A stretch of 64,000 bases of DNA from Lachnospiraceae bacterium (GTDB lineage Bacteria > Bacillota > Clostridia > Lachnospirales > Lachnospiraceae), in NCBI GenBank assembly GCA_910574745.1, contig CAJTCE010000020.1, forward strand, positions 1 through 64,000, given 5' to 3'. Numbering within the stretch: the first letter of the stretch is position 1; every line of letters begins with the position of its first letter. This document shows positions 27,053-34,683 of this stretch, in pieces. A program made the translations under genes and the position numbers. A model generated the notes under the pieces. It ran no database searches. It was given only the letters and a program-made list of their open reading frames with translations, and was not told where the DNA came from.

Positions 27053-27526
27053 ATGCGTTTTCAGACCATAAATGCGTTGCATTTGTTTAATTTTGAAGAA
27101 GTAACCTTAAAGGAATTCCACATGGGAAAGGATTCTGTTACCATGGTAATGGATGCTTTAATCGTAAAAGGCAACAATCCTGCCAATGAAGAATGTATAG
27201 ACCGCTTTGCGGATACGGCAAACCTGTGTTTTAAAGAAGGGATAATTACAGAAGCTTATAAAGAAGGATACAAATATTATGACGCCATGGACAGGCTTAT
27301 AGAAGAGGTGCCTGATGAAAAAGTCCCGGCGGCGCAATATGAAAACTTGTTAAAGCAGTGCAGGGACGTACTTCTTTTTGACATAATCAGGGTAAAAGAG
27401 GAGGTGGACCGGTATGAATACCAGATCGGAATTGATTTGGATGAAAGCACGACCTATTGGTTTCATATTACCTGCAAGGGAACCCTCATGGAGTGGGAGA
27501 AATTTAAAAACCGGGTTATGAATTAG
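27053..27526 (+). CDS. Conserved hypothetical protein, 157 residues
   Basis: I do not recognise the family. The protein is soluble and acidic, without signal peptide or membrane helix. It has a predicted beta-rich start (INALHLFNFEEVTLKEFHMG), a helical middle and a beta C-terminus (YEYQIGIDLDESTTYWFHIT). ATG 27053 has AAGGAG 8 bases upstream; a longer reading from 27020 would start inside the amylase tail region. It probably shares the amylase transcript (36-base gap). Confidence 0.75.
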   Translation: MRFQTINALHLFNFEEVTLKEFHMGKDSVTMVMDALIVKGNNPANEECIDRFADTANLCFKEGIITEAYKEGYKYYDAMDRLIEEVPDEKVPAAQYENLLKQCRDVLLFDIIRVKEEVDRYEYQIGIDLDESTTYWFHITCKGTLMEWEKFKNRVMN

Positions 27527-27684
27527 GGACAGACAGGAATATCAGGTAAAGACATTTTGGCATGCTTTGTTGTTATTGAAATTCATGATAAAATCATTGT
27601 GAAAAAATATATACAAAAAGTATAAAAATGAAAGAATGAAACTCAAAAGAACAAAATCGGAAAGAATAAAATTTAAATTAGTGG

Positions 27685-27713
27685 TTGAAAAAGCGATTTC
27701 TTTATGATAGAAT
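27685..27713 (+). promoter_or_regulatory. Promoter of secG
   Basis: TTGAAA (27685-27690), a 17-base spacer, and TAGAAT (27708-27713), about 30 bases before the secG start. The rest of 27527-27743 is AT-rich and shows no gene. Confidence 0.65.
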
Positions 27714-27743
27714 AGGCATTGTTTGACATTAGGAGGGTCATAA

Positions 27744-27983
27744 ATGGGTACATTAAGATTGATATTAACAATTATATATATTATCGACTGCGTTTTTCTT
27801 GCGGTCGTTGTATTAATGCAGGAAGGCAAGTCTGCAGGCTTAGGTTCCATAGGCGGAGCCGCTGAAAGCTATTGGGGCAAAAATAAGGGACGTTCCATGG
27901 AAGGGAAGCTGGTAACCATTACAAAGGTATCGGCAATTCTGTTCCTGGTATTATCCGCTGTTTTGAACATCAACAAGTTTTAA
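27744..27983 (+). CDS. secG: Preprotein translocase subunit SecG
   Basis: A 79-residue membrane protein with two helices (LRLILTIIYIIDCVFLAVVV and VSAILFLVLSAVLNI) and the conserved loop VLMQEGKSAGLG. It helps SecYE export proteins. AGGAGGG precedes the start. Position before rnr-smpB-ssrA is the common Firmicute order. Confidence 0.95.
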   Translation: MGTLRLILTIIYIIDCVFLAVVVLMQEGKSAGLGSIGGAAESYWGKNKGRSMEGKLVTITKVSAILFLVLSAVLNINKF

Positions 27984-27989
27984 CTGACA

Positions 27990-28017
27990 GGCACTCTTGC
28001 AAGGGAGTGCTTTTTTA
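27990..28017 (+). terminator. Terminator after secG
   Basis: Arms gcactc and gagtgc enclose ttgcaagg and are followed by six T. The tandem repeat begins at the next base. Confidence 0.8.
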
Positions 28018-28106
28018 GTACCCTAAAGGGCACAAGTACCCTAAAGGGCACAAGTACCCTAAAGGGTACGAGTACTCTAAAGAACACAGATTATCTAAAG
28101 AGTATC
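28017..28106 (+). repeat. Five-unit 18-bp tandem repeat
   Basis: Consecutive 18-base units start at 28017, 28035, 28053, 28071 and 28089. The first two are identical (agtaccctaaagggcaca), the third differs at two bases, and the last two are progressively degenerate. Each unit has its own small inverted symmetry, ccct-aa-aggg. The tract lies between the secG terminator and rnr. It could be a protein-binding array or a slippage-prone repeat. Confidence 0.9.
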
Positions 28107-28185
28107 AGCATTTCAAATACGGAAGCACTTATTGTAAAATGCCTGCTTTGAAGTCTTATAGTTTTATTCGAACAAAAGGAGAATT

Positions 28186-30312
28186 ATGAAATCATTTGAG
28201 GAGAGAAAAAAATCTATTGTAAATCTGGTTGACAGTGAATTTTATGTTCCCATGAAGGAAAAAGAACTGGCAATTATGATGCAGGTGGAGCCGGAGGACA
28301 GGCCTGTTTTTAAGAAGGCTTTAGAGGAACTGCTTTTGGAAAACCGTCTTCAGATTACCAAAAGAGGGCGCTATGTGAAGCCGGAGGAAAAAATATATAC
28401 AGGAACCTTTATCAGCAACGGAAAAGGTTTTGGCTTTGTAGAAGTGGAAGGGGAAAAAGAGGATTATTATGTTCCCGAGACAAAAGTACACGGCGCATTT
28501 CATCAGGATATGGTGCAGATTGTTCTTCTGCCGGGACAAAGAGGAAAAAGACAGGAGGCGGAGATCGTCAAGATTATAAGCCATGGTATCACACAGGTGG
28601 TAGGGATCTTTGAAAAAAGCCGGAACTTCGGATTTGTGGTTCCCGATAACAGTAAAATAGCACAGGATATTTTTGTTTCCAAGGAATCTGCAAAGCATGC
28701 GGTAACCGGACATAAGGTAGTTGTGGAAATAACCGATTATGGAAAGGACGGCAAAAAGCCGGAAGGAAAAATCATAGAAACATTAGGACATGCCAACGAT
28801 CCCGGCGTTGATATCCTGTCTATTATAAAAGGCTTTGACCTGCCCATGGAATTTCCGGAAAAGGTATTAAACCAGGCAGAGCGGGTAGCTTCCCCCGTGT
28901 CCGACGGGGACAGGGCCGGCAGAGAGGATTTCAGGAATGTGATGATGGTTACCATTGACGGGGAAGACGCCAAGGATTTAGATGATGCCGTCAGCCTGAC
29001 AATGGAACATGAGTTATACCGTTTAGGCGTGCATATTGCGGATGTGACCAATTATGTGCAGGAGAATTCCGCCCTGGATAGAGAAGCGTTGAAACGCGGC
29101 ACAAGTGTATATCTGGTGGACAGGGTCATTCCTATGCTTCCCCATACCCTTTCAAACGGGATCTGTTCCTTAAATGCAGGGGAGGACAGACTTGCTTTAA
29201 GCTGTGTCATGGATATTGATAAAGCGGGAGAAGTGGTGGATTACCGGATTGTGGAGTCTGTTATCCGTGTGGATAAACGAATGTCTTATACAGAGGTTGC
29301 CGCTATTTTGGAGGATAAAGATCAAAAGCTTATGGAGAAATATAAGGAACAGGTTCCCATGTTCAGACAGATGGCGGAGCTTGCAGGGATTTTAAGGAAG
29401 AAAAGAAAAGCAAGAGGCTCCATTGATTTCGACTTTCAGGAAAGTAAAATTATTCTGAATGAAGAAGGAGTTCCAGTAGATATTAAGCCCTATGACAGAA
29501 ATACCGCCACCAGACTGATAGAGGATTTTATGCTGATTGCCAATGAAACGGTTGCAGGACACTTTTTCTGGCTGGAGGTTCCCTTCGTCTACCGTACCCA
29601 TGAGGCGCCGGATCCGGAAAAAATCAAAAAGCTGGGGTTGTTTGTCAACAATTTCGGATACTATTTAAAGGCTTCCAAAGATGAAATTCATCCCAAGGAA
29701 CTGCAAAAGCTTTTAGGAAAAATCGAAGGGACGGAGGAGGAAAACTTAATCAGCCGCCTTACATTAAGAAGCATGAAGCAGGCCCGTTATACACCGGAGT
29801 GCACAGGGCATTTCGGTCTTGCATGTTCATATTACTGTCATTTTACGTCTCCTATCAGAAGATATCCTGATTTGCAGATTCACAGAATCATCAAGGAATA
29901 CGTCAGGGGCAGGCTGAATGAAGACAGAATGACCCATTACAACGACATTTTAAGCGGCGTGTGCAAGCAGACGTCTGATTTGGAAAGAAGGGCCGAGGAA
30001 GCGGAACGGGAGACTGAGAAGCGGAAAAAGGCCCAGTATATGGAAAGAAAGCTAGGAGAAGTTTTCCAAGGGGTTATTTCCGGTGTAACGGGCTGGGGAA
30101 TCTATGTAGAGCTTCCCAATACGGTAGAAGGACTTGTGCACATTTCCAAGATTCCAGGGGATTACTATATATATGATGAAGCCGCTTATGAGATTTGTGG
30201 GGAGACTACCGGGAGAACCTTTAAACTGGGACAAAAGGTTTCGGTAAAGGTTAATGATGTGGATTTATCTTCCGGCTCCATTGATTTTCTATTGGAGGAA
30301 GACGATATATAA
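28186..30312 (+). CDS. rnr: Ribonuclease R
   Basis: A 708-residue 3'-5' exoribonuclease of the RNB family. It has an N-terminal winged helix, cold-shock domains ([31 protein letters not shown]), a catalytic RNB domain with [22 protein letters not shown] and [17 protein letters not shown], and a C-terminal S1 domain ([20 protein letters not shown]). Next to smpB and ssrA it serves degradation of defective mRNAs during trans-translation. An AAAAGGAG site precedes the ATG. Confidence 0.96.
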   Translation: MKSFEERKKSIVNLVDSEFYVPMKEKELAIMMQVEPEDRPVFKKALEELLLENRLQITKRGRYVKPEEKIYTGTFISNGKGFGFVEVEGEKEDYYVPETKVHGAFHQDMVQIVLLPGQRGKRQEAEIVKIISHGITQVVGIFEKSRNFGFVVPDNSKIAQDIFVSKESAKHAVTGHKVVVEITDYGKDGKKPEGKIIETLGHANDPGVDILSIIKGFDLPMEFPEKVLNQAERVASPVSDGDRAGREDFRNVMMVTIDGEDAKDLDDAVSLTMEHELYRLGVHIADVTNYVQENSALDREALKRGTSVYLVDRVIPMLPHTLSNGICSLNAGEDRLALSCVMDIDKAGEVVDYRIVESVIRVDKRMSYTEVAAILEDKDQKLMEKYKEQVPMFRQMAELAGILRKKRKARGSIDFDFQESKIILNEEGVPVDIKPYDRNTATRLIEDFMLIANETVAGHFFWLEVPFVYRTHEAPDPEKIKKLGLFVNNFGYYLKASKDEIHPKELQKLLGKIEGTEEENLISRLTLRSMKQARYTPECTGHFGLACSYYCHFTSPIRRYPDLQIHRIIKEYVRGRLNEDRMTHYNDILSGVCKQTSDLERRAEEAERETEKRKKAQYMERKLGEVFQGVISGVTGWGIYVELPNTVEGLVHISKIPGDYYIYDEAAYEICGETTGRTFKLGQKVSVKVNDVDLSSGSIDFLLEEDDI

Positions 30313-30358
30313 CATGGGGAAAACGGTTATTTCCCTGATGAAAAGAGAGGTGTCAGCC

Positions 30359-30823
30359 ATGGCAAAGGAAGCCATGAAAATGGTTGCAGGTAACAAAAAG
30401 GCATACCATGACTATTTTATAGATGAAAAATATGAAGCGGGCATTGAACTTCACGGAACAGAAGTGAAGTCCCTGCGTATGGGAAAATGCAGCATCAAGG
30501 AATCCTTTGTGCGCATTGAAAACGGAGAGGCATTTGTTTATGGCATGAATATCAGCCCTTACGAAAAAGGCAATATTTTTAACAAGGATCCGCTCCGTAT
30601 CAAAAAACTTCTGCTTCACAAAGCTGAAATCAACAGACTGGCAGGAAAAATGGCTGAAAAAGGATTTACTCTTGTACCTTTGCAGGTGTATTTTAAGGAT
30701 GGAAGGGCAAAAGTGGAAATCGGCCTTGCCAGAGGTAAAAAACTCTACGATAAAAGAGAAGACATAGCCAAAAAAGACATGCGAAGAGAACACGAGAGAG
30801 AGTTTAAGATTAAAAATCTGTAA
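30359..30823 (+). CDS. smpB: SsrA-binding protein SmpB
   Basis: A 154-residue partner of tmRNA. The conserved stretches are [39 protein letters not shown] and the basic C-terminal tail [19 protein letters not shown] 30359 follows GAGAGGTG; a longer reading from 30254 would overlap rnr. The tmRNA gene itself lies about 200 bases downstream. Confidence 0.96.
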   Translation: MAKEAMKMVAGNKKAYHDYFIDEKYEAGIELHGTEVKSLRMGKCSIKESFVRIENGEAFVYGMNISPYEKGNIFNKDPLRIKKLLLHKAEINRLAGKMAEKGFTLVPLQVYFKDGRAKVEIGLARGKKLYDKREDIAKKDMRREHEREFKIKNL

Positions 30824-30937
30824 CACAGCAAGCCATGCAAAAACTTATGTGCATGCGTCCGTGGGAGTTTGCTCACTATGGACTGTCTGTACACCTTCAA
30901 CATACCTGATAACGAATCTCAAAAGAAGGGATATCCC

Positions 30938-30966
30938 TTGATTTTCCTTTTTAATTAGGGTACAAT
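30938..30966 (+). promoter_or_regulatory. Promoter of ssrA
   Basis: TTGATT (30938-30943), a 17-base spacer, TACAAT (30961-30966), about 60 bases before the mature 5' end of tmRNA. The leader would be removed by RNase P. Confidence 0.6.
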
Positions 30967-31029
30967 AAAACCAGATTAAAGCCTTGATGCCGATTCATGC
31001 ATTACGCTTTATCATATACAATTTAATAT

Positions 31030-31365
31030 GGGGTAGTAAAGGTTTCGACAGGGGTCTTGCAGCTGGAGAAGCTATCCGTAGCAAAACGTCAAATTGCAAA
31101 ACTAAAAATAAACGCTGAAGATAATTTAGCATACGCTGCCTAATGGCAGCTGTCTGACTTAGGGCACCTACACTTTAAGAACCAGGCATCGACTATGTAG
31201 GAAACGACATAACTTAAGCTTTGCGGTTATGGGCGTATTATGAAGCTACTAAAATCAGAAGGGTGTTAGTTTCCGTCTGATGGAGGGAATGTCAAATAAC
31301 TGACTATGATAGTAGAAGTACAGGGAATGGGCTTTTGGACACGGGTTCGACTCCCGTCTACTCCA
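31030..31365 (+). ncRNA. ssrA: Transfer-messenger RNA (tmRNA)
   Basis: The 5' end ggggtagtaaaggtttcgac and the 3' end cgggttcgactcccg plus ctactcc form the tRNA-like domain: the acceptor stem GGGGTAG pairs with CTACTCC (one G-T). The internal tag frame ends at TAA 31141-31143 and its C-terminus reads NAEDNLAYAA, a normal degradation tag ending. The 3' CCA is not encoded. It rescues stalled ribosomes together with SmpB. Confidence 0.96.
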
Positions 31366-31473
31366 CTTATTTTTAAAGAGAATCAAATTCGGAACGGTTG
31401 CAGGGACATTTACGCATTCCTTTGCCGAAGAAGGTATAGGAGGCGTTTCGGCAGTCTCGGGAGGGAAACTGAA

Positions 31474-31989
31474 ATGGATGTTTTGATCGTAGTAGATATG
31501 CAAAATGATTTTATTGACGGAACACTGGGCACCAAAGAGGCGGTAGCCATTGTTCCCAATGTAGTAGAAAGAATCAAAACATTTAAGGGCTTGATTCTTG
31601 CTACCCGAGATACCCATAATAGTGATTATTTATCTACACAGGAAGGCAGGAAGCTTCCTGTTGAGCACTGTATAAAGGGAAGCCGGGGCTGGAACATCAG
31701 GGAAGAAATCTCAGCGCTGATAAAGGAAGAACCTATTGATAAGCCTACATTCGGCAGTAGAGAGTTAGCGGACAGACTGCTTACGGTTAATATGGAAGAA
31801 GCGATTGAAAGCATTACGCTCATAGGCTTGTGTACAGATATCTGTGTTATATCCAACGCATTACTTTTAAAAGCTTTTCTGCCGGAGGTTCCTCTTATGG
31901 TTGATGCTTCCTGTTGCGCAGGCGTTACAAAAGAAAGTCATGAACAGGCCTTAGAGGCAATGAAAATGTGTCAGATACAGATTTTATAA
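31474..31989 (+). CDS. Isochorismatase-family cysteine hydrolase (nicotinamidase-like)
   Basis: A 171-residue hydrolase. The N-terminal VVDMQNDFIDG supplies the catalytic Asp, ATRDTHNSDY a metal-binding-type Asp/His pair, and GLCTDICVISNALL the nucleophile Cys. This pattern resembles PncA-type nicotinamidases that return nicotinamide to NAD synthesis, but substrate is not certain. GGAGGG lies upstream of ATG 31474; an earlier in-frame start at 31306 is inside the tmRNA. Confidence 0.85.
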   Translation: MDVLIVVDMQNDFIDGTLGTKEAVAIVPNVVERIKTFKGLILATRDTHNSDYLSTQEGRKLPVEHCIKGSRGWNIREEISALIKEEPIDKPTFGSRELADRLLTVNMEEAIESITLIGLCTDICVISNALLLKAFLPEVPLMVDASCCAGVTKESHEQALEAMKMCQIQIL

Positions 31990-32017
31990 AAGCAGATAGA
32001 GAGGATTTCAGAGGTGT

Positions 32018-32224
32018 ATGAACGAGGTTCTGTCTAAGATTGTGGAAGAGGATTATCCCGGAAGTAAAGAAGAAAGAAAAGAACTGGCGATAAAGCTTCT
32101 CATCTCTTTTTGTAAGGATTTGAGAATGTCCGGTACTGATACGGCACGAAAATTGCAGGAAAAGTTTTATTTAAACGGTCATAAAGTGGATGAATACATG
32201 AAGAAGTACTGGAAGGAATTATAA
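32018..32224 (+). CDS. Small conserved hypothetical protein, 68 residues
   Basis: Not recognised. It is a soluble, highly charged, probably all-helical protein (NEVLSKIVEEDYPGSKEERK start, HKVDEYMKKYWKEL end). GAGGTGT precedes the ATG closely and a terminator follows directly, which supports it being a real gene at the end of the hydrolase transcript. Confidence 0.65.
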   Translation: MNEVLSKIVEEDYPGSKEERKELAIKLLISFCKDLRMSGTDTARKLQEKFYLNGHKVDEYMKKYWKEL

Positions 32225-32233
32225 AATAAGCGA

Positions 32234-32270
32234 AAACGCTGTCCCGTAAAAAGAGACAGCGTTTATTATT
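32234..32270. terminator. Bidirectional terminator
   Basis: Arms aaacgctgtc and gacagcgttt around a ccgtaaaaaga loop, with T-rich sequence on the right and A-rich on the left. It separates converging genes and can serve both the 68-residue gene and the cotJ operon. Confidence 0.8.
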
Positions 32271-32297
32271 TTATTTACATAAAAGTACAAGGAAAAA

Positions 32298-32921
32298 TTA
32301 TTTATTGCAGTCACAGTCGGTCCTGCTACCGTCAAACTCGGGATTGTACTGATAAAAGTTGACGGGATCCAGTTTTTCCTGTACGATGCGGAGCGCTTCG
32401 CCGAAACGCTGGAAGTGTACAATTTCTCTTGCACGCAGGAAGCGGATAGGGGCGCATACATCGGGATCCTTTACAAGGCGCAGGATATTATCATAGGTTG
32501 TGCGGGCTTTCTGTTCTGCCGCCAGATCTTCAAAAAGATCGGTTAATACATCGCCTTTGGACTGGAATTGACAGCTGTTGAAGGGGATTCCGCCCGCAGC
32601 CTGGGGCCAGAGGGCAAGAGTATGATCCACATAGTAGGGAGCAAAGCCTTGCTTTTCTATTTCCTCTACGCTTAAGTTTTTGGTCAGCTGATGTACAATA
32701 GCTCCTATCATTTCAAAGTGAGCCAGTTCCTCCGTTCCGATATCGGTAAGCAGACCGGCAACTTCGCGGTACGGGATGGTGTAACGCTGGGATAGATAAC
32801 GCATGGAAGCGCTTAACTCTCCATCGGGACCGCCGTACTGTGTAATGATGACTTTAGCAATTTCGGCGTTGGGCGTTTTAATGTCAATGGGAAACTGCAG
32901 TCTTTTTTCATAATTCCACAT
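32298..32921 (-). CDS. cotJC: Spore coat protein CotJC (manganese catalase)
   Basis: A 207-residue ferritin-like di-manganese catalase of the inner spore coat. Likely metal ligands lie in the helix with GTEELAHFEM and in AREIVHFQRFGE. The N-terminus MWNYEKRLQFPIDI is diagnostic. Third gene of cotJABC, touching cotJB. It would remove peroxide during coat assembly. Confidence 0.95.
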   Translation of the reverse strand: MWNYEKRLQFPIDIKTPNAEIAKVIITQYGGPDGELSASMRYLSQRYTIPYREVAGLLTDIGTEELAHFEMIGAIVHQLTKNLSVEEIEKQGFAPYYVDHTLALWPQAAGGIPFNSCQFQSKGDVLTDLFEDLAAEQKARTTYDNILRLVKDPDVCAPIRFLRAREIVHFQRFGEALRIVQEKLDPVNFYQYNPEFDGSRTDCDCNK

Positions 32922-33220
32922 TAATTACAACCTCCTTCCCAGGGGAGAGGCATTCTTGCCCATCTCCAGTCATTGCAGTCGGAATAGCAGGCATCATATA
33001 TGCTGAGAGGGCCGTATAATGATGCATATTCCTGTCTTAGGCGGCATAATATGGTTATATACTGTTTGATATAGGCTACAGCGTCGGAATCATCAGGATG
33101 GGTGTCCAGATATTGATTCAAATCCACAATAGCAAAATCAACCATGGAAATTTCTTTTAATAAATTATTTCTATTCATGTCTGTATTGTACTGGGGAGAC
33201 ATGGGCTGGCGATACATCAT
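32921..33220 (-). CDS. cotJB: Spore coat protein CotJB
   Basis: A 99-residue coat protein: LLKEISMVDFAIVDLNQYLD followed by YGPLSIYDA and a Trp-rich end (DWRWARMPLPWEGGC). It needs CotJC for coat association in Bacillus. Two consecutive ATG codons are possible starts, and the first overlaps the cotJA stop. Confidence 0.93.
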   Translation of the reverse strand: MMYRQPMSPQYNTDMNRNNLLKEISMVDFAIVDLNQYLDTHPDDSDAVAYIKQYITILCRLRQEYASLYGPLSIYDACYSDCNDWRWARMPLPWEGGCN

Positions 33221-33387
33221 TGACAGGGCCTCCTTCCGGTAAATGGTTTATTTAATTCCGGGAAGATCGTGCCTATCATAAATGCTTCTTCCAGATTTTC
33301 ATAAACATTTTCCATATGCTGCCAGGGGACATATGCCATGGCAATGGGAAAATCTTTGCTACATTCTAAAAAACGATAATCGTTCAT
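33217..33387 (-). CDS. cotJA: Spore coat protein CotJA
   Basis: A 56-residue coat protein with the PIAMAYVPWQHMENVYENL signature and the ending GTIFPELNKPF. The start is the ATG ending at 33387, because AAAGGAAG lies just upstream on the minus strand; a TTG five codons earlier is rejected. Confidence 0.92.
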   Translation of the reverse strand: MNDYRFLECSKDFPIAMAYVPWQHMENVYENLEEAFMIGTIFPELNKPFTGRRPCQ

Positions 33388-33416
33388 ATGCTTCCTTTCC
33401 AAAGCTTCTTTTTGTT

Positions 33417-33444
33417 AATATATGTAATAATAGGAAAAAGTTGA
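33417..33444 (-). promoter_or_regulatory. Candidate sigma-E promoter of cotJABC
   Basis: Reading the minus strand, TCAACTT (33438-33444) and CATATATT (33417-33424) are 13 bases apart. The -10 is identical to the one proposed for spoIIIA at 6811-6818. Bacillus cotJ is sigma-E dependent. The -35 is partial, so this stays a candidate. Confidence 0.45.
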
Positions 33445-33588
33445 AAAATCCCTATCAATTTTCACGAATTTATAAGTGATTTCTTGCATAATTTATATGA
33501 ATGTGATAAACTTTAGCTACATAAGTATACAATGTTATAAAGATTTAATTTTTTGGAATACATATGATGTAAAGTCTGAATAATCTTG

Positions 33589-33617
33589 TTTACAAATTTT
33601 GAGAGACTTATTATAAT
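33589..33617 (+). promoter_or_regulatory. Promoter of the zinc-ribbon/SHOCT gene
   Basis: TTTACA (33589-33594), 17-base spacer, perfect TATAAT (33612-33617). The rest of the 33445-33682 gap is AT-rich with no gene. Confidence 0.65.
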
Positions 33618-33682
33618 GTAGTTAGAAGTTGAATCTCAATAAGTATAGTTATATATAATATAGACATAGGAGTGGATTACTT

Positions 33683-34384
33683 ATGAAATGTTTAATCTGT
33701 GGCGGCGAAGCTGCTGGCGAAGTTTGCAATCAGTGTATAAGACTTGAAAAGGTTTTATTTCAGAAGGAATGGGGATTTAAAGCAGGTTTAATCGGGAAGA
33801 GCGAGGACTTAAGGGTAGCAGTTTCCAATTTGCGTATCAGTGGCAGGATGCCTATGGGCAATAATTCTAAGGGATTAAACACCAGAATTGATAATGTGTC
33901 TCATTATTTAATGAATGTTAAGAATGTGGAAGAGACTACTTTCTCCGGCAAGAAGGCGGCAATGATTACCATTGAAAATTCAGAGACTAAATTTGTAAGA
34001 TATTTGTATCTTCCCAATCTTGATGATATGGCAGGATTTACGGCAGCAGTTAATGATGCAAAGACCAAGGCGGCATCCTTGACAGAAAGAATCCGTCAGC
34101 AGAAGGGACTTGCACCGGCTCAGACAGGTGTAGCTTCAACGGCGTCGGCAGGAGCGACGGCATCGGCAGCTTCCTTTACACAGGCTCCCAGACCGGTAAC
34201 AACAGCACCACTGCCGGCAGCAGAAAAGGAAGAAAATTTCGATACAGTTGCATTGTCCGGTATGGCTGATGATTTATCCGAATTTGAGACAAAGATTAAG
34301 AAACTGAAAGTACTGCGTGACAACGGTATTTTAAGTGAAGAAGAATATATAGCGGAGAAAAAGAAACTGGTTAGTATTTTCTAA
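33683..34384 (+). CDS. Zinc-ribbon and SHOCT domain protein
   Basis: A 233-residue soluble protein. The N-terminus has two Cys pairs (CLICG and CNQC) that can bind zinc. The middle (about 50-135) looks like a PH-type beta fold. An Ala/Thr/Pro-rich linker (140-185) leads to a C-terminal SHOCT-like helical hairpin (KLKVLRDNGILSEEEYIAEK). SHOCT domains often mediate oligomerisation. No specific function is known to me. A terminator follows and feoA is next. Confidence 0.75.
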   Translation: MKCLICGGEAAGEVCNQCIRLEKVLFQKEWGFKAGLIGKSEDLRVAVSNLRISGRMPMGNNSKGLNTRIDNVSHYLMNVKNVEETTFSGKKAAMITIENSETKFVRYLYLPNLDDMAGFTAAVNDAKTKAASLTERIRQQKGLAPAQTGVASTASAGATASAASFTQAPRPVTTAPLPAAEKEENFDTVALSGMADDLSEFETKIKKLKVLRDNGILSEEEYIAEKKKLVSIF

Positions 34385-34400
34385 TAAGGTAAAGATAAGG

Positions 34401-34429
34401 ACTACCAGGCAATATTGCCTGGTAGTTTT
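34401..34429 (+). terminator. Terminator before feoA
   Basis: A perfect 11-base stem (actaccaggca / tgcctggtagt) with an atat loop and four T. Only 26 bases remain before the feoA start and no promoter is visible there, so feoAB may rely on read-through or on a promoter overlapping the hairpin. Confidence 0.85.
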
Positions 34430-34455
34430 GCTGTGCAAAAAAGAAGGAATGGATT

Positions 34456-34683
34456 ATGACTTTATACGAAGGAACTGCAGGAAGAGATTATGAGATTTCC
34501 GGGATTTATGTGGAAAATAATATTACAAGACGTTTGGAAGCATTGGGATTAAACGACAAAACCGTTATTCATATGATGACCAAAAAGAAGCATGGTGCAA
34601 TGATTATAAAGGTCCGGGGAACAAGACTTGCATTGGGAAGACACATTGCTAAATCCATAGAAGTAAAGGAGTGTAAGGCATGA
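34456..34683 (+). CDS. feoA: Ferrous iron transport protein A
   Basis: A 75-residue SH3-like protein (YEISGIYVENNITRRLEALG, then IIKVRGTRLALGRHIAKSI) that assists FeoB in ferrous iron uptake. It overlaps feoB by four bases. The pairing with the [FeFe] hydrogenase gene downstream fits high iron need under anaerobiosis. Confidence 0.93.
   Translation: MTLYEGTAGRDYEISGIYVENNITRRLEALGLNDKTVIHMMTKKKHGAMIIKVRGTRLALGRHIAKSIEVKECKA

Noticed and set aside
28017-28106. CRISPR-like array
   Set aside because: Units are contiguous 18-mers with no spacers and no cas genes nearby; it is a simple tandem repeat.
31320-31365. Separate tRNA gene at the end of the tmRNA region
   Set aside because: The T-arm and acceptor pair with the 5' end at 31030, and there is no anticodon arm; it is part of ssrA.
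31306-31473. N-terminal extension of the isochorismatase-like protein
   Set aside because: It lies in the tmRNA 3' domain and has no ribosome binding site; ATG 31474 follows GGAGGG.
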